A stretch of 64,000 bases of DNA from Brucella oryzae (GCA_012103035.1 JAAVLL010000001.1:2206501-2270500), one strand, 5' to 3'. Shown: positions 49,156 through 60,247, counted from the first letter of the stretch. A program made the numbers and translations. Notes: generated by a model from the sequence alone, not told the origin.

Positions 49156-50125
49156 TTAGTGCGGACGAATGATCTTCAGCCGGTTGAGCTTGCGATGAAG
49201 CGTGGCGCGACTGATGCCCAACAGCCCGGCAGCAGCCGAGATATTCCCTTCTGCACGCGCAAGAGCGCGCAGAATTACGCTCCGCTCCGATTCCGCCATA
49301 TCTTCACGTGGATCGGCATGCCAGCCGAGAAGATCGGCTGCAGGCAACGGAACCGCAAGAGCGGCATCGTCAAGCCCCATGGCCAGACGCGCCGCACGTG
49401 TGGCGCCGATAACCAGATCATCCTTGTCGACCGCGATCAGTGCGCCGCCGGTTCTGTCGGGGCTTGGCGCCAGCATGATACGAGCCTCGGGAAAAGCCTG
49501 ACGGAAATTTTCAGCCTCGATGCGCCGTGCAGCATCGATCACGGCGACAGATATAAGCTGCGCAAAAGCCTCCGTCAGATCGGCGCGGCATGACGAAACA
49601 TCAAGTGCTGCCATCAGGCGCCCTTGATGATCATGGATCGGGGCGACCGTACAGGAAAGCCCGATATTACGGGTATGAAAATGCTGGTCGCGATGAATTG
49701 TCAGCGGGCGCTGTTCAACAATGCAGGTGCCGATCCCGTTCGTGCCTTCGCTTTGCTCGCTCCAGACAGCGCCGGTCCAAAGCCCCAGCGATAAAGGTAT
49801 CATCGTCGCCGGGTGCGCCGCGACGTTCGACCGGCACGCCCTCGCTATCGGCCAGAAGCACGCAACAACCGACCCCGCCAACGGCCAGATAAAGGCGGTC
49901 CATACTGGCTTGCGCAATACTCACGAGGCGCTCGATACGCTGATGTGCGGTTCTGAACTCACCGTCGGAAAGGGTGCGCACCGAACCCAGCTCGGCAGGA
50001 TCAAGCCCATGCAGTTCCGCCGAGCGCCGCCATGAGGCGACCAGAGCGGATCTGGCAGCCCCACTCGCCGTCATGATTGCAGACTGAATCCGATCAGCAT
50101 GTGTTCGGTCTTGCGGCGTGCCCAT
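49156..50125 (-). CDS. AcoR-like regulator, GAF plus Fis-type HTH, no AAA+ domain, one frameshift
   Basis: This is a transcriptional regulator with an N-terminal GAF-type sensor region (residues about 70-215, WSEQSEGTNGIGTCIVEQRPLTIHRDQHF and CTVAPIHDHQGRL, as in AcoR). It has a C-terminal Fis-type helix-turn-helix (GNISAAAGLLGISRATLHRKLNRL). The central sigma-54-interacting AAA+ domain of true AcoR (with GAFTGA) is absent. The restored protein has only about 322 residues, so it cannot be a normal sigma-54 activator. One extra G near 49780 breaks the frame. ATG 50125 follows GGGAGGAAA. It probably controls the adjacent alcohol and aldehyde oxidation genes. Confidence 0.8.
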
Positions 50126-50217
50126 CTTTTCCTCCCAGGAAGGCTGGAACCCGCTTTATGGGAGGATAATGACGGCTCACGGCATAACTGGCAAGTGCGG
50201 CTAAAGATTGAGAGAGC

Positions 50218-51726
50218 TTAGGCGACGCGTGCTGGCTTCAGATACTCCTCAAGTGAGGAAACATCCGCCGCATTGAGGCGAAGACCAAGTTTCGTACGCC
50301 GCCACAAAATATCCTCGGCGCTCACTGCCCATTCATTCTCAAGCAGATACCGCACTTCGGCTTCATAAAGATCGGCACCGAAATGCTGTCCGAGGTCGGC
50401 AAGTGAAACGGCTTCTCCAAGCAGAACATGAATACGCGTTCCATATTGCCGGAACAGACGCCGCGCATGAGTGGGCGTCAGGAAAGGATAGGCGGCAGTC
50501 ACCTTTTGCAGCTCACGCTCAAACTCGATATCCACGAAATCACCGCCGGGCAAGGGTGCTGCATGGGTCCACGGCGCACCTTTTGCCCCAGCCGATGCTC
50601 GATCTTCTCCAGCATATGTTCGGCAAGTCGCCGCGCCGTGGTCAACTTGCCCCCGAACACATTGATCAGAGGAGCAAGCCCATCCGGCGCATCCTCTTTC
50701 AACACATAATCGCGTGTTGCTTCCTGTGCCTTGCTCGCGCCGTCATCATAAAGCGGGCGCACACCGGAATAAGTCCAGACGATATCCGAACGATTGACCG
50801 GATCCTTGAAATATTCGCTGGCTGCCGCGCAAAGATAGTCAGTCTCGCCATCGGTGATCGCAACCTTGGCCGGATCACCCTGATAATCCTGATCGGTCGT
50901 GCCGATCAGGGTAAAGTCGTCCTCATAGGGAATGGCAAAGATGATGCGCCCGTCATTGTTCTGGAAGAAATAGGAACGGGGACCGGAGAATTTCTTGCGC
51001 ACCACGATATGGCTGCCCTGAACCAGCCGGACATTGTGCAGCTGTCGGTCTCCCTCGACACCCTGCAATACCTTGTCGGCCCAGGGACCAGCAGCATTGA
51101 CCAGTAGGCGAGCGCGAACTTCCTCGCGCTCATATGTACCGGTATCTTCCAGCGTAATGGTCCAGTATTCGCTGTCACGACGAGCCGCCACGACTTTGGT
51201 TCGGGTTTTGATCATCGCGCCACGATCCGCGGCATCACGGGCGGTCAAAGCAACGAAACGCGCGTCGTCCACCCAGCAATCGGAGTATTCAAAGGCCTTC
51301 GTAAAAGGGGCTTCAGGGGCTGCGCTGCCGGGTCGGAGCGCATATCGAGCGTACGCGTCGCGGGGAGCTTTTACGCCCGCCCAAATGGTCATAGAGAAAC
51401 AATCCGAGCCTCAACAACCATGCAGGGCGCATTCCGCCTTTATGATAAGGCAACACGAACCGCATCGGATGAATGATGTGCGGTGCATTGGCCCACAGCA
51501 CCTCGCGCTCCATCAGCGCCTCGCGCACCAGACGAAATTCGTAGTGCTCCAAATAGCGCAAACCGCCGTGAATGAGTTTGGTTGCCCGCGAGGAGGTGCC
51601 GCTTGCCAGATCATTCATTTCAGCAAGGCCAACTGAAAATCCCCGGCCAACCGCATCACGCGCGATACCGCAGCCGTTAATGCCGCCGCCGATTACAAAA
51701 ATGTCGAATAGTTTCTCTTGCGCCAT
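50218..51726 (-). CDS. glpD: Aerobic glycerol-3-phosphate dehydrogenase, three frameshifts
   Basis: GlpD is a membrane-associated flavoprotein converting glycerol-3-phosphate to dihydroxyacetone phosphate and reducing ubiquinone. FAD motifs FDIFVIGGGINGCGIARDA and ASGTSSRATKLIHGGLRYLE, plus RLLVNAAGPWADKV and LINVFGGKLTTARRLAE, are diagnostic. Bases are missing near 51367, 51310 and 50553. Restored length is about 503 residues. ATG 51726 gives MAQEKLFDIF. The gene lies 82 bp downstream of glpR on the same strand, a common regulator-enzyme pairing. Transport and kinase genes (glpF, glpK) are not in this window. Confidence 0.88.
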
Positions 51727-51808
51727 GGCGAACCCCGAAGACCAGTCTCCGAAAACCAAAGCGAATATAATTCATTTAATACGAAAGCAAACCGAAAATG
51801 AAACGAAC

Positions 51809-52597
51809 CTACGCCCGTTTTTCTTCCGTCTGGCTTTCTCCAAGGGTTTCGATGAGATCGACCTCGCTTTCCCGGCATAATTCTCGCAACTGGTTCGACG
51901 GACAATGGTCCGTGATGAAGGTGTCGATTTGCGATATATGACCGATGCGCACCGGAGCGGTCCGTTCCAGTTTCGTGGAGTCAGTCACGAGAATGACGTG
52001 CCGGGCATTGGCGATGATGGCTTGCGCCACTTTCACTTCGCGGAAATCGAAATCGAGAAGAGCTCCGTCCTCGTCCATGGCGGAAGCGCCGATAATCGCA
52101 TAATCGACCTTGAACTGCCGGATGAAATCAACCGCAGCTTCACCGACGATGCCCCCATCAGACGGACGCACGACACCACCTGCAACCACCACCTCGATCG
52201 AGGGATGAACGCGCAACGTGTTCGCGACGTTAATATTATTGGTAATGACCATCAAATTGTCGTGGTCGACCAGCGCTTGGGCGACGGCTTCGGTCGTAGT
52301 GCCAATATTGATGAACAAGGAAGCTCCGTCCGGGATAATTTCAGCGGCGGCACGCCCGATTGATTCCTTTTCGTGCGCGGCGATGCGGCGTCGCGCTTCA
52401 TATTCCATGTTCTCCACGCCAGACGGATAGAGTGCCCCCATGAATGCGACGCAACATCCGGGCGCGGCAAAGGTCGTTCAAATCCTTTCGCACCGTCTGC
52501 GGCGTCACTTCGAAAGCCGCAGCAAGGTCATCCACCAGAACCTGCCCCTGCTTGCGAGCGAGCTCAAGAATTGCGTTGTGACGGGGGTAAGCTGCAT
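51809..52597 (-). CDS. glpR: DeoR-family glycerol-3-phosphate regulon repressor, two frameshift sites
   Basis: This DeoR-type repressor has an N-terminal helix-turn-helix (RHNAILELARKQGQVLVDDLAAAFEVTPQTVRKDLNDL, restored) and a sugar-phosphate-sensing domain with SLFINIGTTTEAVAQAL and FDFREVKVAQAIIANA. One C is missing near 52584, and a G-run length error near 52450 precedes the GALYPSGVENMEYEARR segment. ATG 52597 starts MQLTPRHNAI. Position directly upstream of glpD makes GlpR the natural assignment. DeoR proteins are otherwise hard to tell apart by eye. Confidence 0.82.
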
Positions 52598-52829
52598 TTT
52601 TATCCCAGAGCTAAAATTCTTCGGATTGCGTTCGGGTAATTTCGCGGTTTTTGATAGAAAGCAACCACTTCAGTTCGCATGGCCGCGAATGGCATTCGCT
52701 TTCCGGGATTTTTCGCCAACGAATGTTGAGCTGCGAGTTCAAGCGAAATCGCAAAGCAGGACTATGGGCTGTCTCACCCTGGTCAAAGGAGGAGCCGGTT
52801 TCGGGAGACATGCATAAAAACCCGGCATT
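52598..52829. other. Intergenic region upstream of glpR with a half copy of the dispersed repeat
   Basis: No gene is visible in these 232 bp. GAGCCGGTTTCGGGAGACATGC (52792-52813) matches only the right half of dispersed element copy C. The stretch holds the presumed glpR promoter and the 3' end of the LuxR gene transcript. Confidence 0.4.
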
Positions 52830-53509
52830 TTAGTCGAGATCGAATTTCTCGCCGTACATTCTGTGCAGCTTGCATGCCACTTCCGTGCGGTTCGCGGCGC
52901 CGATCTTCTTCATGATATTATGTACATGCGCCTTGACCGTGCCTTCACTCATACCGAGTTCAAAAGCAATGATCTTGTTCGACTTGCCAATACGAATGGC
53001 GTGGACGACTTCGATTTCCCGCGCCGTGAGCAATTCACCCAAAACATCATCATCGACATCCGTCGGTGCACTCTGAAAACCATCGAAGCGGGCACGTACA
53101 TGCCGCCAGCAGTAGCCAGATGAATGGCCTCGACGCAGACCTTTATATCGACGGAAGTGGGGATATAGCCACGAGCTCCGATTTCCATGGCGCGTGCGAC
53201 CTGTGCCCATTCCTCACGCTCAGCAAGAAAAACGACTGGAACCGGACGCCAGAGTTCGATCACAGCCTGCAATTTTTCCGAGAAGAACGGATCCGCCAGC
53301 CGCTTCGAACCTATATTGATAAGAACAACAGCAATATCGTCTGCTGGATCCGCCAGCTCAATCGCCGCTTGTGTCTCCACCGGAAGCTTGAGGCCATTCA
53401 GCACAAGGCCATTATAAAGGCACTGCCGCTCGAGATTGCTCCTGCATACGAGCAGCATACGCCGTCCACGCGCTGCCTCAATGCTCGCAGCGTTAGCTCT
53501 GTCGCCCAC
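52830..53509 (-). CDS. LuxR-type regulator with degenerate receiver domain, one frameshift
   Basis: This is a response-regulator-like protein of about 226 residues. The C-terminal NarL/LuxR helix-turn-helix is clear (LTAREIEVVHAIRIGKSNKIIAFELGMSEGTVKAHVHNIMKKI). The N-terminal half has the receiver-domain layout (RMLLVCRSNLERQCL, AVVLINIGS, PVVFLAERE, EIGARGYIPTS). The acidic pocket is missing, and the phosphorylation site is Asn65 rather than Asp, so classic phosphorelay control is unlikely. One T is missing near 53086. Start is GTG 53509 preceded by GGAG. It diverges from a Crp/Fnr regulator. Confidence 0.78.
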
Positions 53510-53868
53510 GCTCTCCGACGCAGCCCAGAGGCTATCCCTCTCGTCTCCAACATGCGATACTCCCGGCGCTACTCAAGTTGCTCTATGTTTATGCATCCAA
53601 CTATTACTTTCGTCAGAGACGAATGATTTCCTGTGTTTGCCTTGATAGACCTGTAGGCTGGTTCATGGTAAATATTGCTACCGGGAAATAATCGTGTCAT
53701 TAACTTATGTTAGCAATGCAGAAATTTATGACCGCCCATAAGAACGACTTGCAGAGCGGGAGGATATAGTGCCTATATCTTTCGTTTATTTGGTTTTCAA
53801 TTTTACTGAATTGATCGACATAAAGGGACAGTTTCGCATCTTTCGAGATAGGTTCCAACGGGTTGAAA
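53510..53868. other. Divergent regulatory region between LuxR-type and Crp/Fnr genes
   Basis: The 359-bp AT-rich stretch contains no credible gene. TTGAT-CGAC-ATAAA (53811-53824) matches an FNR box (TTGAT-N4-ATCAA) at 9 of 10 positions, about 45 bp before the Crp/Fnr start, suggesting autoregulation. The rest is unassigned. Confidence 0.4.
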
Positions 53869-54628
53869 ATGCACAGTGGCAAGCAGACCACAGACCCATC
53901 GATTGAAGCGCTGATTGGTTTATTGGAGTCAGCTCAATTCTTGCCAAGCTTGAAGCGCGGGAAACAGACGCGCTTTCTTCGCTGACCATTATTGAAAGCG
54001 ATTTTACCGCCGATGCCACCATTATCGAACAGGGTGCGCGCGTCAGAAGTATCCATCTCGTGCGCTCCGGCTGGGGTGTGTTTATCGCGATCTGTCGAGC
54101 GGTGAACGGCAGATTATCGATTTCCCAATGCGAAGCGATTTTCTGGGCCTCCGAACCGCCGACGGATACAGCTACAACACCATAGCTGCGATCACACCTA
54201 TGTCGGTTTTCGAAATTTCGCTTGCCTCGCTTGAAGCCTCGATTGAGAGTGCGCCGCGCCTCAGCCTGATCCTCATCGAGCTTCTTGCGCGCCAGCGGTC
54301 AATGTTAATTGAGCATCTTACCAATATCGGATGTCGGGCCGCTTTCGTCCGAACCGCACATCTGTTTCTTGAGCTTTCTGATCGTGTGCAATCATGCGGG
54401 ATGGGCGATCCGGATTCTTTCTATTGCCCGCTGACGCAGTATCAGCTTGCCGATGCCTTGGGATTGACACCGATCCACCTCAATCGAATGCTGCGCGACC
54501 TGCGTGAAGAAGGTCTGATCCTGTTCCGGTCAAATCGTGTGGAAATACTGGATCGCAAACGCGTGGTCGCCCTCGCCCAGTATGATGGAGAGTTCATGCG
54601 CATGTCGGTTTTCGGGAAAGCAGAATAA
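53869..54628 (+). CDS. Crp/Fnr-family transcriptional regulator, two frameshifts
   Basis: This regulator has an N-terminal cyclic-nucleotide-binding-like barrel (ATIIEQGARVRSIHLVRSGWGCVYRDLSSGERQIIDF, restored) and a C-terminal winged helix (LTQYQLADALGLTPIHLNRMLRDLREEGLI). No N-terminal cysteine cluster for an iron-sulfur centre is visible, so it is not a classical oxygen-sensing FNR. Bases are missing near 53935 and 54076. The extreme N-terminus is uncertain because of the first lesion, and ATG 53869 is the best candidate. Effector and targets unknown. Confidence 0.78.
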
Positions 54629-54648
54629 GGCGAAACCTCCGGGAAAAA

Positions 54649-54724
54649 TGGTCGGAGTGAGAGGATTCGAACCTCCGACCCCTCGTCCCGAACGAGGTGC
54701 GCTACCAGGCTGCGCTACACTCCG
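54649..54724 (-). tRNA. tRNA-Pro (anticodon CGG)
   Basis: The minus strand folds into a cloverleaf. The acceptor CGGAGTG (5' end at 54724) pairs with CACTCCG followed by A and an encoded CCA. The D arm is GCGC...GCGC, the anticodon stem CCTCG/CGAGG encloses loop TTCGGGA (anticodon CGG), and the T loop is TTCGAAT. It would decode CCG proline codons, which are frequent in such GC-rich genomes. Confidence 0.96.
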
Positions 54725-54843
54725 TGACCATGTGGCCGTGACCATTGAGGCGGCTTATAACGCCCCAAATTTCAAGCCGCAAGAGCATCTTGTCGTTTTT
54801 AAACGCCTGACTTGAAAAGTCGGAAACATCTTTCCAGCAAGCA

Positions 54844-55686
54844 TCAAACCGCAGCAAAACGGGCTTCGTGCCACCGCCAAAAGCCACAAAATCAGGATTG
54901 GCGAAACCTGCAACACCTTCATTGGCGCGCTGGCCATAAGAGAGCGGCTCTCCCTCGAAAGTGGTGGTAAGACCGCCAGCAGCGCGTAACACGGCATCGC
55001 CCGCCGCGGTATCCCATTCCATTGTTGGGCCGAAACGCGGATAGATGTCGGCCTCTCCGCTGGCAATCAAGCAGAATTTTAGCGACGAACCGACAGAAAC
55101 GCAGTTGCTGATCCTGTTGTCGCTCAAGAACTTTTCGTTTCCGGATTGTTGTGTGACCGGCTGCAGACAGCGATCTGTTCCGCCCCGTGAACACGCACCG
55201 CTATCCCACGCCGTGTTTGGACTGCATGATCTTTGGTCGTCGTTATTTCTTCAGCACCGCTGCTATCTCCAATAAACAAGCGATTGCGAACCGGCGCATA
55301 AACGATACCGAGAACCGGAACACCATCCTCGATCAGGCCGATATTCACCGTGAAATCGCCGTTACGCAGCAGAAACTCACGTGTCCCGTCCAGCGGATCG
55401 ACCAGTAGAAACCGCCGCCCCAGCTGTGACGGAAGCCGCCCTGCCGCCACTTCTTCTTCCGCCACGACGGGAATATCTGAAGCGACGGAAGCAATTGCCG
55501 CAAGAATGATGGCCTCCGCATCGCGATCCGCCTCCGTGACGGGTGAGGAATCCTTCTTGCTCTGAACCGCGCAACCATTGGCATAATGCTTCATGATGAC
55601 GCGCCCGCCTCCAGTGCAGCTTCCTGCAGGACGACGAGCATTGCTTCGCCGTTCGGACCGGCTTTCGGAGAGGCGGAAATCTTCAT
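54844..55686 (-). CDS. cysQ: 3'(2'),5'-bisphosphate nucleotidase CysQ, three frameshifts
   Basis: CysQ removes the 3'-phosphate from PAP/PAPS, recycling the by-product of sulfate assimilation. The lithium-sensitive phosphatase motifs are present: VVAEEEVAAG, LLVDPLDGTREF and MEWDTAAGDAVLRAAGG. Restored start is MKISASPKAGPNGEAM at ATG 55686, 3 bp after the cysNC stop. Bases are missing near 55601, 55131 (ETKKFLSDN restored) and about 54867, after which the protein would end ARFAAV at 54844. Left uncorrected, the last frame would run into the tRNA gene, which supports the correction. About 281 residues. Confidence 0.85.
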
Positions 55687-55689
55687 TGT

Positions 55690-57623
55690 TCAGATCGACC
55701 AGGAATCGCTGCCATAACTGCCGATGATACCACGTTCGGCAAGATATCTTTCCACTTCCGCGACGAGTTCGTCAACGTCACGGCCCGTCGTATTCAGGCG
55801 GAGTTCCGGCGAAAGGGGCGCTTCATACGGAGAATCAATGCCGGTGAAAGCCTTGATCTCGCCGCGCAACGCCTGCGCATAAAGCCCCTTCGGATCGCGG
55901 GCCATACATTCCTCTATCGGCGTATCCACGAAAATCTCGACAAATTCGCCCTCCGGCAGGCGGGTGCGAACGCGATCCCGCTCGGCCCGGAAAGGCGAAA
56001 TGAAGGAGACCAGGACGATCAGGCCCGCATCGGTCATCAAACGGGCGACCTCTCCGACACGACGAATATTTTCGGCCCTGTCCTTCTCGGAGAAGCCCAG
56101 ATCGCTGTTGAGGCCATGGCGGACATTGTCGCCATCCAGCAGATAGGTGTGCTTGCCCAGCGCATGAAGCCGCTGCTCCAGCCTGTTTGCAATGGTGGAT
56201 TTGCCGGAGCCGGACAGACCCGTAAACCAGAGTACTGCCGGTTTCTGGAACTTCTGCGCCGCGCGCGTCTGCTTGTCGAGATCGAAGGATTGCAGATGCA
56301 CATTCGTCGCCTGACGAAGCGCACTATCGATCATCCCAGCACCCACAGTCGCGTTTGTAAGCCGGTCGATCAACACGAACGCGCCGGTTACGCGATTGTC
56401 GGCGTAAGGATCGAATGCAATCTGATCCACGGTCTGGAGATGACAAAGTCCAATCTCGTTGAGGTCGAGACGAGAAGCTCCCTGGCGGGTGAAACTATCG
56501 ATATCGGTTCTGTATACGATCTCGTTGATCGTTACCGGCGTCTGGTCGGTCTCGGTGCGCAGGATATAGGATCGGCCGGGATGCAACGCCTCCTCACCGA
56601 ACCAGACTATATTCGCGGCGAAGCGATCAGCCACTTCGGGCCGGGCCTCCTTCCCTACCAGCATATTGCCGCGCGAAACCTCGATCTCGTCCTCCAGCAC
56701 CAGCGTGACGGCCTGCCCTTCGGATGCCCGCGGCAGGTCACCGTCATAGGTGGCAATGCGTTTCACGCGGGAGGTCTTGCCGGATTTGGCAACCACCACG
56801 GCATCACCGGCGCTGATCGAACCGGAGGCCACAGTGCCGGAGAAACCGCGAAAATCGAGATTGGGCCGGTTCACATATTGCACCGGAAAACGAAAGGGCT
56901 TTGCCGCCGCCTCCGTATCGATGCGCACGGTTTCCAGATGTTCGAGCAGATGCGGCCCTTGATACCAGCCCATGCGGGCGACGGCAGCATGACATTGTCG
57001 CCGAAGCGCGCCGAGAGCGGGATCGGCTGCACGCTGACAAAGCCAAGCTCTTTGGCGAAGCTCATATAGTCCGCGACAATACGCTCGAAGGCTTCTTGCG
57101 AAAAATCGACCAGATCGATCTTGTTCACGGCCAAAACGATGTGACGAATACCAAGTGCGGCAGCAATAAAGGAATGGCGCCGTGTCTGGGTCAGCACACC
57201 CTGACGCGCATCGACCAGCACGATGGCAAGATCAGCGGTAGAGGCCCCTGTTGCCATGTTGCGCGTATATTGCGCATGCCCCGGCGTGTCCGCGACGATG
57301 AACTTGCGGCGCGGCGTCGAAAAGAAGCGATAGGCGACATCAATGGTGATGCCCTGCTCTCGCTCTGCCTCCAGACCGTCAACCAGCAATGCGAAATCGA
57401 AGTCGTCATCCGTGGTGCCGAACTTGCGGCTATCGTTCTTCAACGATGCGAGCTGGTCCTCGAAGATCAGTTTCGTGTCATAGAGCAGGCGCCCGATGAG
57501 CGTCGATTTGCCGTCGTCCACCGACCCGCAAGTGAGGAAGCGCAACAGCGTCTTGCGCTCCTGATCGGCCAGAAAGTCGCTGACTGCGGCATTGGTCGCA
57601 ACAGGCTTGATTATCGCATTCAT
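55690..57623 (-). CDS. cysNC: Bifunctional sulfate adenylyltransferase subunit 1/adenylylsulfate kinase, one frameshift
   Basis: This fusion combines the CysN GTPase of ATP sulfurylase with the CysC APS kinase, making PAPS from sulfate. The N-terminal GTPase has [17 protein letters not shown], the switch motif [17 protein letters not shown] and NKIDLVDF. The C-terminal kinase has Walker [18 protein letters not shown] and [15 protein letters not shown]. One C is missing near 56970 ([19 protein letters not shown] restored). About 644 residues. Start ATG 57623 overlaps the cysD stop (TGATG). The CysNC fusion is typical of rhizobia and Brucella relatives. Confidence 0.92.
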
Positions 57624-58540
57624 CAGAAATAGCCCTCGCGCTTCTTTTCTCCATCGAACCGGCTTCGTCGCGATCAATGGCCCGGCCCTGCCGCTCGGAT
57701 GTACGGGCAATCAGCATTTCTTCGACAATATCGGAAAGGTCCGCAGCACTGGATTCAATTGCGCCGGTCAGCGGATAGCAGCCAAGCGTGCGGAAACGCA
57801 CCAGCCGGTTTTCCACCCGTTCGTCCGGGCGCAATTTCATGCGGTCATCGTCGACCATAATCAGCATGCCGTCACGCTCAACCACGGGACGATGCGCCGC
57901 AAAATAAAGCGGCACGATGGGGATATTCTCCTGCAGGATATATTGCCAGATATCGAGCTCAGTCCAGTTCGACAACGGAAAGACGCGGATCGATTCCCTG
58001 CGGAAACGCGGGTATTGTAGATCTTCCACATTTCCGGACGCTGGTTCTTGGGGTCCCATCCATGCTGTGCGTTACGGAAGGAAAAATGCGCTCCTTGGCG
58101 CGCGATTTCTCCTCGTCGCGACGGGCGCCGCCAAAAGCGGCATCGAACTTGTACTTGTCGAGCGCCTGCCGCAAGGCGACCGTCTTCATCACATGGGTGT
58201 GGACATTCGACCCGTGGCTAAAGGGGCCAATATTCTCGCGCACGCCGTCCTCGTTGATATGCACGAGCAGCTCGAAACCCTTTTCACGTGCCTGAGCATC
58301 GCGAAATTCGATCATCTCCCGAAACTTCCATGTCGTATCAACATGCAGGAAAGGAAATGGCGGTGGAGCAGGATAGAATGCCTTCATCGCCAGATGCAGC
58401 ATCACCGACGAATCCTTGCCGACCGAATAAAGCATTACCGGGTTGGAAAAACTTGCCGCGACCTCGCGAAAAATATGGATAGCTTCCGCCTCAAGGCGCT
58501 GAAGATGCGTCAGGTTCTTGGTCAGGGATGCATGATGCAC
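57623..58540 (-). CDS. cysD: Sulfate adenylyltransferase subunit 2, three frameshifts
   Basis: CysD is the catalytic adenylyl-transfer subunit of ATP sulfurylase. The N-terminal [20 protein letters not shown], the PP-loop-like [15 protein letters not shown] and [23 protein letters not shown] are diagnostic. GTG 58540 follows GGGAG. One base is missing at about 58078, 57998 ([17 protein letters not shown] restored) and 57647. The repaired C-terminus is EKKKREGYF, a typical CysD ending, with a stop that overlaps the cysNC ATG. About 306 residues. It is the first gene of cysD-cysNC-cysQ. Confidence 0.9.
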
Positions 58541-58862
58541 GACTAGTTACTCCCGGCAACCGGATGGGGTCTCGATACTGGCGGGAGGGATGGCAAATGC
58601 CTTCATCCGGCACAGATGCGGCAAAAGCCGCGATGCGCGCATTGTCGTGAAATGATGCGGGAAAGTGAAAGAACCCTATCGCGTATTGCGACCGGCTTGC
58701 GCGAAAAACTTACCGTATTTGCAAGCAGGGCCGGAACAAACTTGCGCGCGCTCACAAAAGCTGATTTTCGGCCAAGTCACGGAAAATCATACAATTTTTG
58801 TGATATTAAACAAATTTCCGCTTTGGAGCTGCCCGTCATTCGGACAGCTCCAGAGCAAATTA
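58541..58862. other. Intergenic region between aminotransferase and cysD
   Basis: These 322 bp contain no credible gene. GGAGCTGCCCG (58825-58835) and CGGACAGCTCC (58841-58851) form an 11-bp stem with one mismatch just after the aminotransferase stop, probably a 3'-end structure for that transcript. The rest presumably contains the cysD promoter. Confidence 0.45.
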
Positions 58863-60247
58863 TTACTTGGCGAGTATTACTTGGGCGAGGCTCGCCTGAA
58901 CATCGTTCAGCGTCGCCTCCAGCGCCGATACCATCGTATCGATCTGCTCGTCATTGATGATGAGCGGCGGACAGAAGGCAAGTGTATCGCCCATCGCACG
59001 GGAAATGACGCTCCGCTCCTGAAGAACAGCATTTGCCTGGGCACCTAGAGCGCCCGCCTGCTCAAGGCCTGTCTTGGCCTGTTTATCGGTGACAAGCTCG
59101 ACACCGGCAATGAGACCGACGCCGCGCACTTCGCCAACCAGCGGGTGATCCTGCAGCTCGCGCAGGCGCTTCTGCATATAGGCGCCGCGGTCGCGTGCAT
59201 TGGCGACCAGATCGCGTTCTTCGATGATCGCGAGGTTTTCCAGCGCTACCGCTGCCGCCACCGGATGGCCGGATGCCGTAAAGCCCGTCCCAAGCGTGCC
59301 GATCTTGTGGCTTTCTTCTGCAATCGGTGCGTAAACGCGCTCATTGATAAGGAAGGCCGAAATCGGCAGATAGGATGACGAAAGCTGCTTCGACATGACC
59401 AGAATATCCGGCTTCATATCGAAAGTCTGGCTGCCGAACAGGTTACCGGTACGACCGAAGCCGCAAATGACTTCGTCGGCGACCAGTAGAATATTGTAGC
59501 GATTAAGGACCGCCTGCACCTTTTCCCAATAGGTTTTCGGCGGCACGACCACCCGCCTGCGCCCATCACCGGCTCTCCGATGAAAGCGGCAATGGTGTGA
59601 GGCCCTTCGGCGAGGATCAATTGCTCCAGCTCATCCGCCAGCCGTGTTGCGAATTGTTCCTCGCTCTCGCCTGGCAGCGCATCGCGATAATGGTGAGGGC
59701 AACCCGTATGGAGAATACGGTCGATCGGCAGGTCGAAGGAACGGTGATTGTTGGGCAGGCCCGTCAGGCTCGCAGAGGCAATCGTTACGCCATGATAACC
59801 GCGCTTGCGCGAGATGATTTTCTTGCGCTCCGGTTCGCCCAGCGCATTGGAGCGATACCAGATCAGCTTGATGACCGTATCGTTGGCTTCGGAACCCGAA
59901 TTGGTGAAGTAAGCCTTGCTCATCGGCACAGGGGCCATCGAGACAAGCTTTTCGGCCAGATCGATGACCGGGCCATGCGAGCGGTAGGAAAATGTATGAT
60001 AGAAAGGCAGCTTCTTCATCTGCCGTGCAGCTGCTTCGGCCAGACGCGGCTCCGAAAAGCCCACGCCGACACTCCAAAGACCTGACATCGCTTCAATGTA
60101 GCGCTTGCCAGTTACGTCCTCGACGTAGATCCCATCGCCACGCTCGATGACGAGCGGACCTTCCGCTTCGAGGCGGACAGCATCGGTGTAGGAATGGAGG
60201 TGATAACGGATATCGCGGGCTTCAAGAGAGTTTGGCTGAGCAGTCAT
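58863..60247 (-). CDS. Class III (omega) aminotransferase, pyruvate-type, one frameshift
   Basis: This PLP enzyme moves an amino group from an omega-amine, such as beta-alanine, GABA or a diamine, to a keto acid. Family marks are YIEAMSGLWSVGVGFSEPRLAEAA, KAYFTNSGSEANDTVIKL, KRGYHGVTIASASLTGLP, LVADEVICGFGRTG and the PLP lysine in DILVMSKQLSSSYLPISAF. One G is missing near 59551 (MGAGGVVVPPKTYWEKVQ restored), giving 461 residues. Start ATG 60247 is followed by MTAQPNSLEARD. It stands as a single gene 114 bp downstream of the LuxR regulator. The exact amine is unknown. Confidence 0.85.
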
